A stretch of DNA of 64,000 nt. It comes from Pricia mediterranea. Its GTDB lineage: Bacteria > Bacteroidota > Bacteroidia > Flavobacteriales > Flavobacteriaceae. Below, one piece after another: positions 27,542-36,586 of this stretch. The notes under the pieces are model-generated. The model had not been told where the DNA came from and searched no databases. It saw only the letters and a program-made list of their open reading frames with translations. The position numbers and the translations under genes are program-made. The first letter of the stretch is position 1. Every line of letters starts with the position of its first letter. The stretch is taken from assembly GCF_032248455.1 (NCBI RefSeq), contig NZ_JAVTTP010000001.1:806001-870000 (forward strand), in the 5' to 3' direction.

Positions 27542-27672
27542 GGGGTATCGAAGACACTATGTACGGCAATCAAAAAACAGGCATTGATCGATGCCGGAAT
27601 TTCAGAAAGCAATTTGGTGATAGCGGACCGCCCTCCTGAGGAAGCACCTACAACGAAAAGTCTGAAATTACG
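27541..27672 (-). pseudogene. cheB methylesterase remnant fused to the kinase gene
   Basis: Read on the minus strand in the frame ending at 27523, these 44 codons give FVVGASSGGRSAITKLL followed by SEIPASINACFLIAVH. This is the start of a CheB-type methylesterase domain, including the nucleophile Ser in GASSGG and the active-site His in AVH. The similarity stops at the kinase start codon (27541). There the reading frame changes and the catalytic Asp and rest of the domain are missing. No in-frame start precedes it before a stop near 27748. I infer an internal deletion joining a 5' cheB piece to a 3' histidine-kinase piece. Confidence 0.7.
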
Positions 27673-28060
27673 GTCCAGTTTTAAAATTTTGCGATAAAAA
27701 TAGGGAATATCGGAAAAAAAAAGGATGCGTTCCGTTCAAGGTATGGCGTAAACCATATCAACACGGGTTGTACCGTCTTGACGATGTCTTGGCGAGCCTA
27801 TTCCGTTCGATAGAAGTGATAAGGTGCGGTCTCGAAATTTCGAGGCTCGCTCGCCTTATCTGGGTTCGTCTTCGGCCCTAATTAAATTTTCGGGACAAAA
27901 AAGGTAGCACCCTTTGTAAGTAGCCCTTATTTGAATTTGAATAGCGGTGGCCTAGGGTTTTTTGAATTGAGTATCTTTGGGAGGATGACCGTACATAGAT
28001 TTTTTATCTAGCATAGCATTTTTAAAACCATAGTGGTCCCCTTTTATTTGCACTTATTCA
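27673..28060. other. Intergenic region with a hairpin and a Nudix-gene promoter box
   Basis: No gene seen. CTCGAAATTTCGAG (27831-27844) is a perfect 14-bp palindrome, nested in ATAAGG (27819)/CCTTAT (27854). GGCGAGCC (27791) and GGCTCGC (27844) add a larger inverted pairing. Confidence 0.5.
27972..27979 (+). promoter_or_regulatory. -7 box of the Nudix gene
   Basis: TATCTTTG matches TAnnTTTG, 81 bp before the ATG at 28061. No TTG lies at 17-23 nt. Confidence 0.4.
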
Positions 28061-28876
28061 ATGATCAAAAAAAAGCGCGTATACAGGACCGATAAAACGG
28101 TAAACCCGATTATCGGGGCACTGCTGTTTTTGATTTCTATCGTGCTATTGGCCATATCGGGACCGTTGGGTTTCGTGTACGGATTTTTCCACAGTCTTTT
28201 TAAAAAGGGATTTAAGGGGATAGGTGAATACCTATTGAAAATCGCCATCTCGGTAGATCAATTGGGGAACGTTATAATGCAACATCTCTTGAACACCCTT
28301 TGGGTCAAAAAGGGACGCTATAATTTCGGAAACCGCGATGAGACCATCTCCAGTGCCTTGGGGCGCAATAAAAAACTCGGTACCTTGACCGCTTTCGGCA
28401 ATTGGATCGACAAATTTCTCGACACTATCGACCCGAACCATTCGTTGAACTCCATAGATTATTATATCGAGCCCACCGATCAGATTATCGACAAGCTCGC
28501 CTGGATCCATATTCTTGACGGGCGCATTCTAATGACCCGGACCGAGGGACGCGACAGGTATTATATTCCCGGCGGGCAACGAAAAGACGGCGAAAGCGAC
28601 GCCAAGGCCCTTCTACGGGAAATCAGGGAGGAACTGAGCGTGGAGATCGAAATCGACTCCCTTTTCTTTTTGGGAATTTTCGAGGCCCAGGCAGATGGGC
28701 AGAAACCGGGAGTCTTGATGCGGATGACCTGTTATACGGCATCATACCAGGGAGAGCTGCTTCCGGCCGACGGTACTACCGAGATAGTGTTTTTACGACA
28801 TGAGGACAGGCACATGGTGGCGGAAGTCGATATGCTGGTCTTTGAGTATTTATGGGAAAAGGGGCTGTTGGAATGA
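28061..28876 (+). CDS. Nudix hydrolase with N-terminal membrane domain
   Basis: 271 residues in two parts. Residues 1-140 start with a basic head and a long hydrophobic region (about 14-45, LLFLISIVLLAISGPLGFVY), then RYNFGNRDETISSALGRNK and a hydrophobic patch; this region has no catalytic motif I recognise. Residues about 145-271 are a Nudix domain with the Nudix box at about 171-194 (GQRKDGESDAKALLREIREE). It fits G-x5-E-x7-REUxEExGU except for Ser in place of the last Gly. Nudix enzymes cleave nucleoside diphosphates linked to another group, using Mg. Anchoring this activity in the membrane is unusual. The substrate is unknown. Confidence 0.85.
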   Translation: MIKKKRVYRTDKTVNPIIGALLFLISIVLLAISGPLGFVYGFFHSLFKKGFKGIGEYLLKIAISVDQLGNVIMQHLLNTLWVKKGRYNFGNRDETISSALGRNKKLGTLTAFGNWIDKFLDTIDPNHSLNSIDYYIEPTDQIIDKLAWIHILDGRILMTRTEGRDRYYIPGGQRKDGESDAKALLREIREELSVEIEIDSLFFLGIFEAQADGQKPGVLMRMTCYTASYQGELLPADGTTEIVFLRHEDRHMVAEVDMLVFEYLWEKGLLE

Positions 28877-28883
28877 AAATACT

Positions 28884-28911
28884 AAATTCCAAATTTCAAA
28901 CCCCAAATTTC
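28884..28911. repeat. Heptanucleotide tandem array AAAYYYC
   Basis: AAATTCC-AAATTTC-AAACCCC-AAATTTC, four in-phase 7-mers, 7 bp after the Nudix stop and about 95 bp before the sulfatase start. Confidence 0.65.
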
Positions 28912-29006
28912 CAAAAATCTGGAATCTAATCAACGTAAAGGCAGATAGGGTCTCAAGAAAAATGGCTCCAACAGGATTTGGAGCCCAACTAAAAAACATA
29001 AATCGA

Positions 29007-30500
29007 ATGAAACATCCAGGTCCGATTCTATTTGTTCTCCTAATCATTTGGGGTTGTAAGGAAGAATACCCTTCGGCCGAAAAAAAAACAAGGCCCAACA
29101 TTCTTTTTATCGCCATTGACGACCTGCGGAACGAGCTGGGAGCTTATGGCAGCGTCGCCCGGACGCCGAATATGGATTCCTTGGCGTCGAGGGGCAGCCT
29201 CTTTACCCATCACTACGTACAGGTGCCCACTTGTGGTGCTTCCCGCCATTCGCTTTTGACCGGATACCGTCCATCGAAACCTATCCATTTGTCCAATCGC
29301 GCCATCGAAGTCGAAATTTCGGGAAAGGCCGAGGATTCCGTGCCCGAAACCTTTATCCATCGGTTCAAACGGGCGGGCTATCATACCGTGGGCATCGGAA
29401 AGATCAGCCACTCCGCCGACGGGTATGTTTACGGATATGAGGAGCCCGTATCCGAAAAAAGGGAACTGCCGCATAGTTGGAGTGAACTGCTCTTCGACGC
29501 CGGAAAATGGGAAACCGGATGGAACGCCTTTTTCGCCTACGCCAACGGGGAGAACCGACAAAGCCTCGAGAAGCAGGTCCGACCCTATGAATCGGGGGAA
29601 GTCGAGGATGAAGGCTATCCGGACGGATTGACCGCTAACCTCGCGCTATCCAAATTAAAGGAGCTTCAAGAAAATGAACAGCCCTTTTTCATGGGTGTGG
29701 GATTTTTCAAGCCCCACCTGCCTTTTAATGCTCCAAAAAAATATTGGGACCTGTATGAACGTGACAGCGTCCCCATCTCCGATAATCCCCGAATTCCGGA
29801 GAACATCAATTTGGCCAGCTTACAGGAAAGCGGGGAATTCAACCAATACGCCTTGGGCGAGGAAAGAGCCGGGTTGGATACCTCGGTTTCCAATGCCTAT
29901 GCCCGAAAACTAAGACATGCGTATCTGGCCTCCGTCAGTTATATCGACGCCCAAATCGGAAAATTACTGCAAGAACTCAAAAGGCTCGAATTGACGGAGA
30001 ACACCATTGTAGTCATCTGGGGCGACCACGGTTGGCATTTGGGAGATCAACGGGTCTGGGGCAAACACACGCTGTTCGAAAATGCACTAAAAAGTACACT
30101 GATCATCAAAACGCCGAATGCCATGAACGCAAATGAATCCGATGTTTCGAATCACGACCATAAGGTGGAAGCGGTCGTCGAAAGCGTTGATCTCTACCCT
30201 ACCCTTCTAGAATTGGCCGATATCCCCTTGAACCATAAAATCGACGGAGAAAGCCTAGTCCCCCTATTGACCTCCAACGGCAGCAGGAACCAAGGCAAAG
30301 CCTATGGGTATTTTAATCAAGGCATCACGCTTCGCACACCAGACTACCGCCTGACGAAGTATTTTAGGGAAGAAGAGCCACACATTGAGCTTTACGACCA
30401 TACCGCCGATATCCCCGAAAACAAAAATATCGCGTCGGAACATCCAGAAATTGTAGCGCGATTGATGCCGCTGCTGGAGCAGGAGAGGTGGAGACGTTAG
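29007..30500 (+). CDS. Sulfatase lipoprotein (iduronate-2-sulfatase-like)
   Basis: The start at 29007 gives MKHPGPILFVLLIIWGC, a proper lipoprotein signal (Cys17). The frame is open 207 bp further up, but that part is intergenic sequence. Mature enzyme: 497 residues in total, S1-family sulfatase. NILFIAIDDLRNELGAYG carries the metal-binding Asp pair, and the maturation motif is CGASR (Cys76, C-x-A-S-R type) within VPTCGASRHSLLTGYRPS, where Cys becomes formylglycine. VGIGKISHS, GVGFFKPHLPFNAPKKYWDL and WGDHGWHLGDQRVWGKHTLF follow. This is the iduronate-2-sulfatase-like branch (S1_7 in SulfAtlas terms), active on sulfated polysaccharides. No polysaccharide-utilisation locus genes adjoin it. Confidence 0.9.
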   Translation: MKHPGPILFVLLIIWGCKEEYPSAEKKTRPNILFIAIDDLRNELGAYGSVARTPNMDSLASRGSLFTHHYVQVPTCGASRHSLLTGYRPSKPIHLSNRAIEVEISGKAEDSVPETFIHRFKRAGYHTVGIGKISHSADGYVYGYEEPVSEKRELPHSWSELLFDAGKWETGWNAFFAYANGENRQSLEKQVRPYESGEVEDEGYPDGLTANLALSKLKELQENEQPFFMGVGFFKPHLPFNAPKKYWDLYERDSVPISDNPRIPENINLASLQESGEFNQYALGEERAGLDTSVSNAYARKLRHAYLASVSYIDAQIGKLLQELKRLELTENTIVVIWGDHGWHLGDQRVWGKHTLFENALKSTLIIKTPNAMNANESDVSNHDHKVEAVVESVDLYPTLLELADIPLNHKIDGESLVPLLTSNGSRNQGKAYGYFNQGITLRTPDYRLTKYFREEEPHIELYDHTADIPENKNIASEHPEIVARLMPLLEQERWRR

Positions 30501-30843
30501 TTGTTGGCCGTTAGACGTCAGTCAGTGGGTGTGAAGTAGGTGTGAAGTGGGTCTTTTGTGGCTGTGCAGTGGGGGCGCAGTTGGTGTGCAGTGAAAATTA
30601 CTAAGTAAAAAATGATGGTCCAAAAAGCCCCTGATCAGTTTGAGCTAAAAATGTCCCGGCGAGCGTAGTCGAGATGTTTTGGTTCGTCTATTCGAACGCG
30701 CTCAAAGGGTCAAAAACGCTCTTTAGGCCTTAAAGCGTACACGCATCTACGTAAATTGGTCAGAGATACGTAAAGAGTCTGCAACCATTCCGATACAATC
30801 AAAACTTTTTGTATTTTCCGAACCTGAACCTTAAAACATTTAA
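30501..30843. other. Intergenic region with an 11-bp array and a REP-like element
   Basis: No gene seen. Contains the 11-mer array (30528-30593) and a REP-like word GAGCGTAGTCGAGATG (30661-30676) with the inverted partner TTCGAACGCGCTC (30691-30703). Confidence 0.5.
30528..30593. repeat. Degenerate 11-bp tandem repeat, six units
   Basis: Six units in perfect 11-bp register: GGTGTGAAGTA, GGTGTGAAGTG, GGTCTTTTGTG, GCTGTGCAGTG, GGGGCGCAGTT, GGTGTGCAGTG. It starts 27 bp after the sulfatase stop. Confidence 0.7.
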
Positions 30844-31596
30844 ATGGAAATTCTTGGCATTGACGTCGGTGGATCCGGCATGAAAGGCGGTATTGTTGAC
30901 ATCAAAACCGGGGAGATGATTTCGGAGCGGCACCGAATTCCGACCCCGAAATCCCGCAAGCCGAAAGAAATGGCGGACGTCATCGCAGAAATCGTCGACC
31001 ATTTCGACTACAAGGGCAAAGTGGGCTGCGGCTTTCCTACCGTTATCAAAAAAGGAATCTGTAAATCCCCCGGCAACCTTCATAAAAGTTGGTTGGACAT
31101 CGACGTCGAGCAACTCTTCGAAGAAAAAACGGGACTTGATTTTACGGTGGTCAACGACGCCGACATTGCGGGCTACGCCTCGATGGAATACGGTATCGGA
31201 AAAGGGAAAGAGGGCCTGGTGGTCATGATTACCATCGGTACGGGACTCGGGAGCGGCGCTTTTTACGACGGCAAATTGATTCCCAATTTCGAATTGGGGC
31301 AGATACCCTATAAAAAATACAAGAAAATTGAACTTTGGGCAGCTGCTTCCGCCAAGGAACGGGAAAAATTATCCTATAAGAAATGGGGAAAACGCTTTAA
31401 TAAATTCCTAAAATATGTGGACCTGATCATCGCGCCCGACCTCATCCTGCTGGGCGGGGGCACTTCGAAGGACTTCGATGAATTCAAGAAATACATCAAG
31501 ATCAACACGCCGGTCGTGCCCGCAGAATTGCAAAACCACGCGGGAATTATCGGGGCGGCCGCAGCGGCGCTGCACAAGATCCCGATGGACGTGTAA
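30844..31596 (+). CDS. ppgK: Polyphosphate glucokinase (ROK family)
   Basis: Phosphorylates glucose using polyphosphate (and often ATP) in the cytoplasm. 250 residues, the usual length. The phosphate-binding loop is at the start ([16 protein letters not shown]). [19 protein letters not shown] and [19 protein letters not shown] carry the sugar-binding Asn-Asp, and [28 protein letters not shown] and [15 protein letters not shown] follow. PpgK-type proteins lack the cysteine zinc motif of classical ROK kinases, and none is present here. It sits alone between sulfatase and typA. Confidence 0.92.
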   Translation: MEILGIDVGGSGMKGGIVDIKTGEMISERHRIPTPKSRKPKEMADVIAEIVDHFDYKGKVGCGFPTVIKKGICKSPGNLHKSWLDIDVEQLFEEKTGLDFTVVNDADIAGYASMEYGIGKGKEGLVVMITIGTGLGSGAFYDGKLIPNFELGQIPYKKYKKIELWAAASAKEREKLSYKKWGKRFNKFLKYVDLIIAPDLILLGGGTSKDFDEFKKYIKINTPVVPAELQNHAGIIGAAAAALHKIPMDV

Positions 31597-31765
31597 CCCT
31601 AGCCCTTTATCCCTTTCGGGCTTTGGAAGTACATCATGTTCTATAGACTGGCACCCCTGAATTTCATAAGCATAGGGGAACGATCGGATCCATATCAGTT
31701 CGCAACATCCAATAAGGTCCCTTAGCGTAAAATGAAACTTCAAAGGGGAAAACAAGCCCCGAACA

Positions 31766-33565
31766 TTAGGTAATCTTGTTCCGCTTCCGGTCCACTTCCT
31801 TCAAATAAATCTTGCGCAATCGCAAATGCTTGGGAGTGACCTCAACGTATTCATCCTTTTGGATGTATTCCAAGGCTTCCTCCAGGGAAAACTTGATGGC
31901 GGGCACAATTTTTGCCTTATCGTCCGCCCCGGCCGATCGTACGTTCGATAGTTTTTTCGTCTTGGTAATGTTGACGGTCATATCATCGCCACGGGAATTC
32001 TCCCCGATGACCTGTCCCTCATAGATATCCTCGCCCGGATCGACGAAAAATTTGCCCCGATCTTGCAATTTGTCAATCGAATAAGGAATCGCTTTTCCAT
32101 TCTCCATAGAGACCAAGGATCCGTTCTGCCGTTGCGGAATATCTCCTTTCATCGGCTGGTATTCCAAGAAGCGGTGCGCCATAATGGCCTCGCCCGCCGT
32201 CGCGGTCAACAATTGGTTTCGCAGGCCTATAATCCCGCGTGAGGGAATCAGGAACTCGCAGACCATCCGGTCGCCCTTGGCTTCCATACGGGTCATCTCC
32301 CCTTTTCGGATCGACACCATTTCGACGGCCTTTCCGGATACTTCCTCGGGCAGATCGATGGTCAAGGATTCGATGGGCTCACATTTGACGCCGTCGATTT
32401 CCTTGATGATAACCTGGGGCTGGCCGATCTGTAGTTCATAGCCTTCGCGACGCATAGTTTCAATCAGTACGGACAGGTGCAACACGCCCCGGCCATAGAC
32501 CAAAAATCGATCGGCACTATCGGTCTCCTCGACCCTGAGGGCCAAGTTCTTCTCCAGTTCGCGCTCCAACCGCTCCTTGATGTGGCGGGAGGTAACATAC
32601 TTTCCGTCCTGCCCGAAAAAGGGACTGTCGTTGATCGTGAACAACATGCTCATGGTCGGCTCGTCGATGGCAATGGTCTTAAGACCTTCTGGATTTTCGA
32701 GATCCGCGATCGTATCCCCGATATCGAAACCTTCGAGTCCGACAATCGCGCAAATATCGCCCACGGCCACTTCCTTGACCTTTATACGGCCGAGCCCTTC
32801 AAAAGTGAACAGTTCCTTAACCTTCGATTTTACGATGCTGCCGTCCCTTTTGACCAAGGAGACCTGCTGGCCTTCCTTAAGACTGCCACGCTGTAACCTT
32901 CCGATAGCTATCCGTCCGGTAAAAGAGGAGAAATCCAAGGAAGTAATCAGCATTTGGGTAGTGCCTTCCTCCGGTTCAAAAGACGGAATATGCTCGACGA
33001 CCATATCCAACAAGGGTTCGATATTTTCGGTTTCGTTCTGCCAGTCGTCGCTCATCCAATTGTTCTTGGCGGAACCATAGACCACGGGGAAATCCAGCTG
33101 CCATTCTTCCGCGCCGAGCTCGAACATCAGGTCGAACACTTTTTCGTGCACCTCTTCGGGCGTACAATTTTCCTTGTCCACCTTATTGATCACCACACAG
33201 GGCTTCAATCCCAGATCGATCGCTTTTTGGAGCACAAAACGGGTCTGGGGCATGGGCCCCTCAAAGGCATCCACCAACAGGAGCACCCCATCGGCCATGT
33301 TCAGCACCCGTTCGACCTCGCCTCCGAAATCGGCGTGACCGGGGGTGTCGATAATATTGATCTTGGTATCCTTATAGACTACCGATACGTTTTTTGAGGT
33401 AATGGTGATGCCCCGTTCCCGTTCGAGATCATTGTTATCCAAGATCAGGTCGCCGGTATTTTCGTTGTCGCGAAACAGCTGGCAGTGGTACATGATCTTG
33501 TCGACCAAGGTCGTCTTCCCGTGGTCAACGTGGGCGATGATGGCAATATTCTTTGTTGTTGACAT
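31766..33565 (-). CDS. typA: GTP-binding protein TypA/BipA
   Basis: Ribosome-binding translational GTPase, 599 residues. GTPase motifs: [14 protein letters not shown] (P-loop), [11 protein letters not shown] (switch I), [16 protein letters not shown] (switch II), and VINKVDKEN (NKxD). The EF-G-like domains II, III and V follow, and the C-terminal BipA-specific domain includes [18 protein letters not shown] and [20 protein letters not shown]. BipA supports ribosome assembly and growth under stress or cold. It is divergent from kdsA with its own -7 box. Confidence 0.96.
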   Translation of the reverse strand: MSTTKNIAIIAHVDHGKTTLVDKIMYHCQLFRDNENTGDLILDNNDLERERGITITSKNVSVVYKDTKINIIDTPGHADFGGEVERVLNMADGVLLLVDAFEGPMPQTRFVLQKAIDLGLKPCVVINKVDKENCTPEEVHEKVFDLMFELGAEEWQLDFPVVYGSAKNNWMSDDWQNETENIEPLLDMVVEHIPSFEPEEGTTQMLITSLDFSSFTGRIAIGRLQRGSLKEGQQVSLVKRDGSIVKSKVKELFTFEGLGRIKVKEVAVGDICAIVGLEGFDIGDTIADLENPEGLKTIAIDEPTMSMLFTINDSPFFGQDGKYVTSRHIKERLERELEKNLALRVEETDSADRFLVYGRGVLHLSVLIETMRREGYELQIGQPQVIIKEIDGVKCEPIESLTIDLPEEVSGKAVEMVSIRKGEMTRMEAKGDRMVCEFLIPSRGIIGLRNQLLTATAGEAIMAHRFLEYQPMKGDIPQRQNGSLVSMENGKAIPYSIDKLQDRGKFFVDPGEDIYEGQVIGENSRGDDMTVNITKTKKLSNVRSAGADDKAKIVPAIKFSLEEALEYIQKDEYVEVTPKHLRLRKIYLKEVDRKRNKIT

Positions 33566-33620
33566 TCGTCTTTTTTGGATTTGTTCAATGCCGCAAAGGC
33601 ACGTCCGTATTTAGGGCGGG

Positions 33621-33628
33621 CAAAGGTA
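33621..33628 (-). promoter_or_regulatory. typA -7 box
   Basis: Minus strand TACCTTTG matches TAnnTTTG, 56 bp before typA. The upstream TTG is not found at 17-23 nt. Confidence 0.45.
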
Positions 33629-33748
33629 CAACTAAAATCGCTCGGTTCGACGTGGAATGTATTTTTTTTAGGATGTTGATTTTGAAGGGATTCGCTAGCG
33701 GTCCAAATGCACACGGAGGCACATACACCGGAGACAATCAAACCCAAC

Positions 33749-33780
33749 TTGGCCAAAATTCCTTCGATCTAGTATCTTTA
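33749..33780 (+). promoter_or_regulatory. kdsA promoter
   Basis: TTG (33749-33751), 21-nt spacer, TATCTTTA (33773-33780; one base from consensus), 15 bp before the ATG at 33796. Confidence 0.5.
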
Positions 33781-33795
33781 CAAAAATTAAAGGAT

Positions 33796-34617
33796 ATGGA
33801 CCTCTCGTTGATTCCCAAACTCAAGCATACCGACAGCAACAACTTCTTTCTACTTTCCGGCCCCTGTGCCATTGAGGGCGAGGACATGGCGCTGCGTATT
33901 GCGGAGCATATCGCCGAAGTGACCGACAGGTTGAGCATTCCCTATGTATTTAAAGGAAGTTTTAAAAAGGCCAACCGCAGCCGGGTGGACAGTTTTACCG
34001 GCATCGGGGACGAAAAGGCGCTGAAGATTCTGCGGAAGGTTTCGGAAACCTTCGAGGTGCCGACCATAACCGATATCCATGTGCCCGATGATGCCGCCAA
34101 GGCCGCGGAATATGTGGATGTGCTGCAGATTCCTGCGTTTTTGGTCCGACAGACCGACTTGGTCGTGGCCGCCGCGGAAACCGGAAAGGTGGTCAACCTC
34201 AAAAAGGGACAGTTTATGAGTCCCGAAAGCATGCGGCACGCCGTCACCAAAGTCACCGATTCCGGCAACCAACAGGTGTGGATCACCGACCGCGGCACCA
34301 TGTTCGGCTATCAGGATATGCTCGTCGATTTCAGGGGCATCCCCACCATGAAGCAATACGCGCCGGTGGTCTTGGACGTTACGCATTCGCTTCAGCAGCC
34401 CAACCAGTCCTCCGGCGTGACCGGAGGCCGCCCCGAACTGATCAATACCATGGCCCGCGCCGGAATCGCCGCGGGAGTGGACGGGATCTTTATGGAAACC
34501 CATTTCGACCCGGCCAACGCGAAAAGTGACGGTGCCAACATGTTGCATTTGGACCATTTAGAACGTTTATTGACGAATTTAACGGCTTTGCGAGAGACCG
34601 TCAATCAGTTGAAATAG
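33796..34617 (+). CDS. kdsA: 3-deoxy-8-phosphooctulonate synthase
   Basis: Condenses phosphoenolpyruvate with arabinose-5-phosphate to give KDO-8-phosphate for lipopolysaccharide. The frame opens 243 bp earlier, but homology begins at the ATG at 33796 (273 residues, normal). TIM barrel motifs: SGPCAIEGED, VFKGSFKKANRSR, PTITDIHVPDDA, QIPAFLVRQTDL, NLKKGQFMSPESM, VWITDRGTMFGYQDMLVDFR and LDVTHSLQQPN. The Cys in GPCAIEG, where the E. coli enzyme has Asn, marks the metal-dependent class. KdsD, kdsB and other KDO genes are not adjacent. Confidence 0.95.
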   Translation: MDLSLIPKLKHTDSNNFFLLSGPCAIEGEDMALRIAEHIAEVTDRLSIPYVFKGSFKKANRSRVDSFTGIGDEKALKILRKVSETFEVPTITDIHVPDDAAKAAEYVDVLQIPAFLVRQTDLVVAAAETGKVVNLKKGQFMSPESMRHAVTKVTDSGNQQVWITDRGTMFGYQDMLVDFRGIPTMKQYAPVVLDVTHSLQQPNQSSGVTGGRPELINTMARAGIAAGVDGIFMETHFDPANAKSDGANMLHLDHLERLLTNLTALRETVNQLK

Positions 34618-34690
34618 GGCGGTTGATCATAAATCCAAAAAAGTATAAGCCTAAATGTTTTTTTACTTAATTATCTAACGGTTAGAAGTG

Positions 34691-34787
34691 ACTTAAGACT
34701 GTACGACCTAAGACTGTTAGTCTTTCCACGGAAGAGGCCACTTTTCACAAATTTTCAGTCCTTTGTCCCAAGTCTTACCGTCCTACA
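34691..34787. repeat. Degenerate 15-mer pair and heptamer array
   Basis: ACTTAAGACTGTACG (34691-34705) and ACCTAAGACTGTTAG (34706-34720) are tandem 15-mers. Further on, GTCCTTT-GTCCCAA-GTCTTAC (34758-34778) plus CGTCCTAC continue a GTCYNNN heptamer pattern. They fill most of the kdsA-sulfatase spacer. Confidence 0.5.
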
Positions 34788-34873
34788 TCGGGTTCGGGTT
34801 TCGAAACGAATAAGCATATAAACCCATAAACTTTTTCAGTACATTGAGTGCCAAACGAAAAAACCATCCTAAA

Positions 34874-36478
34874 ATGAGACCCTGTTATCCCATCTTATTC
34901 CTTATTTCCCTCCTTATTTTTGTTTCCTGTGCCGACGATACATCCGGCGAAGCCGAAATGGCACGTCCGAATATCGTCTTTATCATGTCCGACGACCATG
35001 CCTATCAGGCCATCAGCGCCTATAACGACAAGCTAATCCATACCCCCAACATCGACCGGCTCGCCAAGGAGGGGAAGCTCTTTACCAATGCCAGTGTAAC
35101 CAATTCCATCTGTGCCCCGTCACGGGCGGTCATCCTCACCGGAAAGCACAGCCATATCAACGGCAAAATCGATAACCTCTCCCCTTTCGATACCACGAAC
35201 GTCACCTTTCCGCAACTGCTACAGAAGGCGGGCTACCAGACGGCCATGTTCGGGAAACTGCATTTTGGCAACAATCCCAAGGGATTCGACGAATTCAAGA
35301 TCCTTCCGGGACAGGGGGACTACTACAATCCCAAATTCATCACCCAGCAGGGCGATACGACCATTCAAGGCTATGTGACCGATATCACAACGGACCTTAC
35401 GCTGGACTGGATGGAAAACAGAAGGGATACCACAAAGCCCTTTTTATTGATGTACCTGCACAAAGCGCCCCACCGGTCATGGCTTCCCGCCAAGAGGCAC
35501 TATACCGAGTTTACGGAAAAGACCTTCCCCCTACCGGAAACCCTGTTCGACGACTACGAAAACCGGGGTACGGCCGCGGCCACGGCGGAAATGAACATCC
35601 TAAAGCATATGACCTTGAATTATGACTTGAAGATATACCCGGAAGTCGTCGAGGCCTTGGATATCGATGACCGGAAAATCTACAATCCCATCCAACGTAT
35701 GACTCCCGAACAAAGGGCCTCTTGGGATTCCATCTACGGCCCCATTAACGAAGATTTCCAACAGCGCTATCCCGATATGAACGATTCCACATTGATGGTC
35801 TGGAAGTACCAGCGGTATATGCAGGACTATCTCGGCACCATCGCCGCGGTGGACGAAAATGTGGGAAGGGTGTTGGACTATCTCGATGAAAACGGTCTCA
35901 CGGAAAACACCTTGGTCGTCTATACCTCGGACCAGGGCTTCTACCTTGGCGAACACGGTTGGTTCGACAAGCGTTTTATGTACGACGAATCGTTCAAGAC
36001 CCCTCTATTGATCCGCTGGCCGCACGTCATCACGCCCAACACCACCTCGGAAGAAATGGTACAGAACCTCGATTTCGCCCAGACCTTTTTGGACGCGGCC
36101 GGGGTCATGTCTCCCAATGATATGCAGGGCGAAAGCCTGATGCCCCTACTTAATGGCAACACCAGAAATTGGAACCGCGATGCGGTGTATTACCATTACT
36201 ATGAATACCCTGCCGAGCACGCCGTGAAAAGACACTACGGTATCGCTACGGAAGATTTTAAACTGATCCATTTCTATTTCGACGTGGATGAGTGGGAACT
36301 GTACGATCGAAAGAAAGACCCGTTGGAAATGCACAACGTGTACGACGATCCCACTTATGCCGACACGGTTGCCACAATGAAGGAGAAACTGAAAGAAATC
36401 CGAAAAAAATATAAGGATTCGGATGCCTTGAGCGAAAAATATATCGATATTTATAAGGATAAGGGATTGATTCAATAA
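34874..36478 (+). CDS. Sulfatase lipoprotein
   Basis: The ATG at 34874 gives 534 residues and a lipoprotein signal ending LLIFVSC (about Cys18). The frame extends 30 bp up to a TTG that would add a charged leader. S1-family sulfatase: NIVFIMSDDHAYQAISAY (metal Asp pair), maturation motif CAPSR (Cys80, C-x-P-S-R type) in NSICAPSRAVILTGKHSHIN, MFGKLHFGNNPKGFDEF, YTSDQGFYLGEHGWFDKRFM and YHYYEYPAEHAVKRHYG. It probably removes sulfate esters from algal or host polysaccharides in the envelope. It belongs to a different subfamily from the one at 29007. The formylglycine-generating enzyme is not in the window. Confidence 0.92.
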   Translation: MRPCYPILFLISLLIFVSCADDTSGEAEMARPNIVFIMSDDHAYQAISAYNDKLIHTPNIDRLAKEGKLFTNASVTNSICAPSRAVILTGKHSHINGKIDNLSPFDTTNVTFPQLLQKAGYQTAMFGKLHFGNNPKGFDEFKILPGQGDYYNPKFITQQGDTTIQGYVTDITTDLTLDWMENRRDTTKPFLLMYLHKAPHRSWLPAKRHYTEFTEKTFPLPETLFDDYENRGTAAATAEMNILKHMTLNYDLKIYPEVVEALDIDDRKIYNPIQRMTPEQRASWDSIYGPINEDFQQRYPDMNDSTLMVWKYQRYMQDYLGTIAAVDENVGRVLDYLDENGLTENTLVVYTSDQGFYLGEHGWFDKRFMYDESFKTPLLIRWPHVITPNTTSEEMVQNLDFAQTFLDAAGVMSPNDMQGESLMPLLNGNTRNWNRDAVYYHYYEYPAEHAVKRHYGIATEDFKLIHFYFDVDEWELYDRKKDPLEMHNVYDDPTYADTVATMKEKLKEIRKKYKDSDALSEKYIDIYKDKGLIQ

Positions 36479-36586
36479 CCTAAGCGCGGCTTTCCTTGGA
36501 AATGTGGCGACATCATCGTACTGACGGTCACAATTCAGGATTACCCGCTTTTCGATTATTTCTTATTTTTAAGCAAACCACCCATT

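Noticed and set aside
28800-29006. In-frame N-terminal extension of the first sulfatase
   Set aside because: Overlaps the Nudix gene end and the heptamer array; the ATG at 29007 gives a proper lipoprotein signal.
33553-33795. In-frame N-terminal extension of kdsA
   Set aside because: Covers the typA-kdsA promoter region and lacks KdsA similarity; the start at 33796 gives the normal length.
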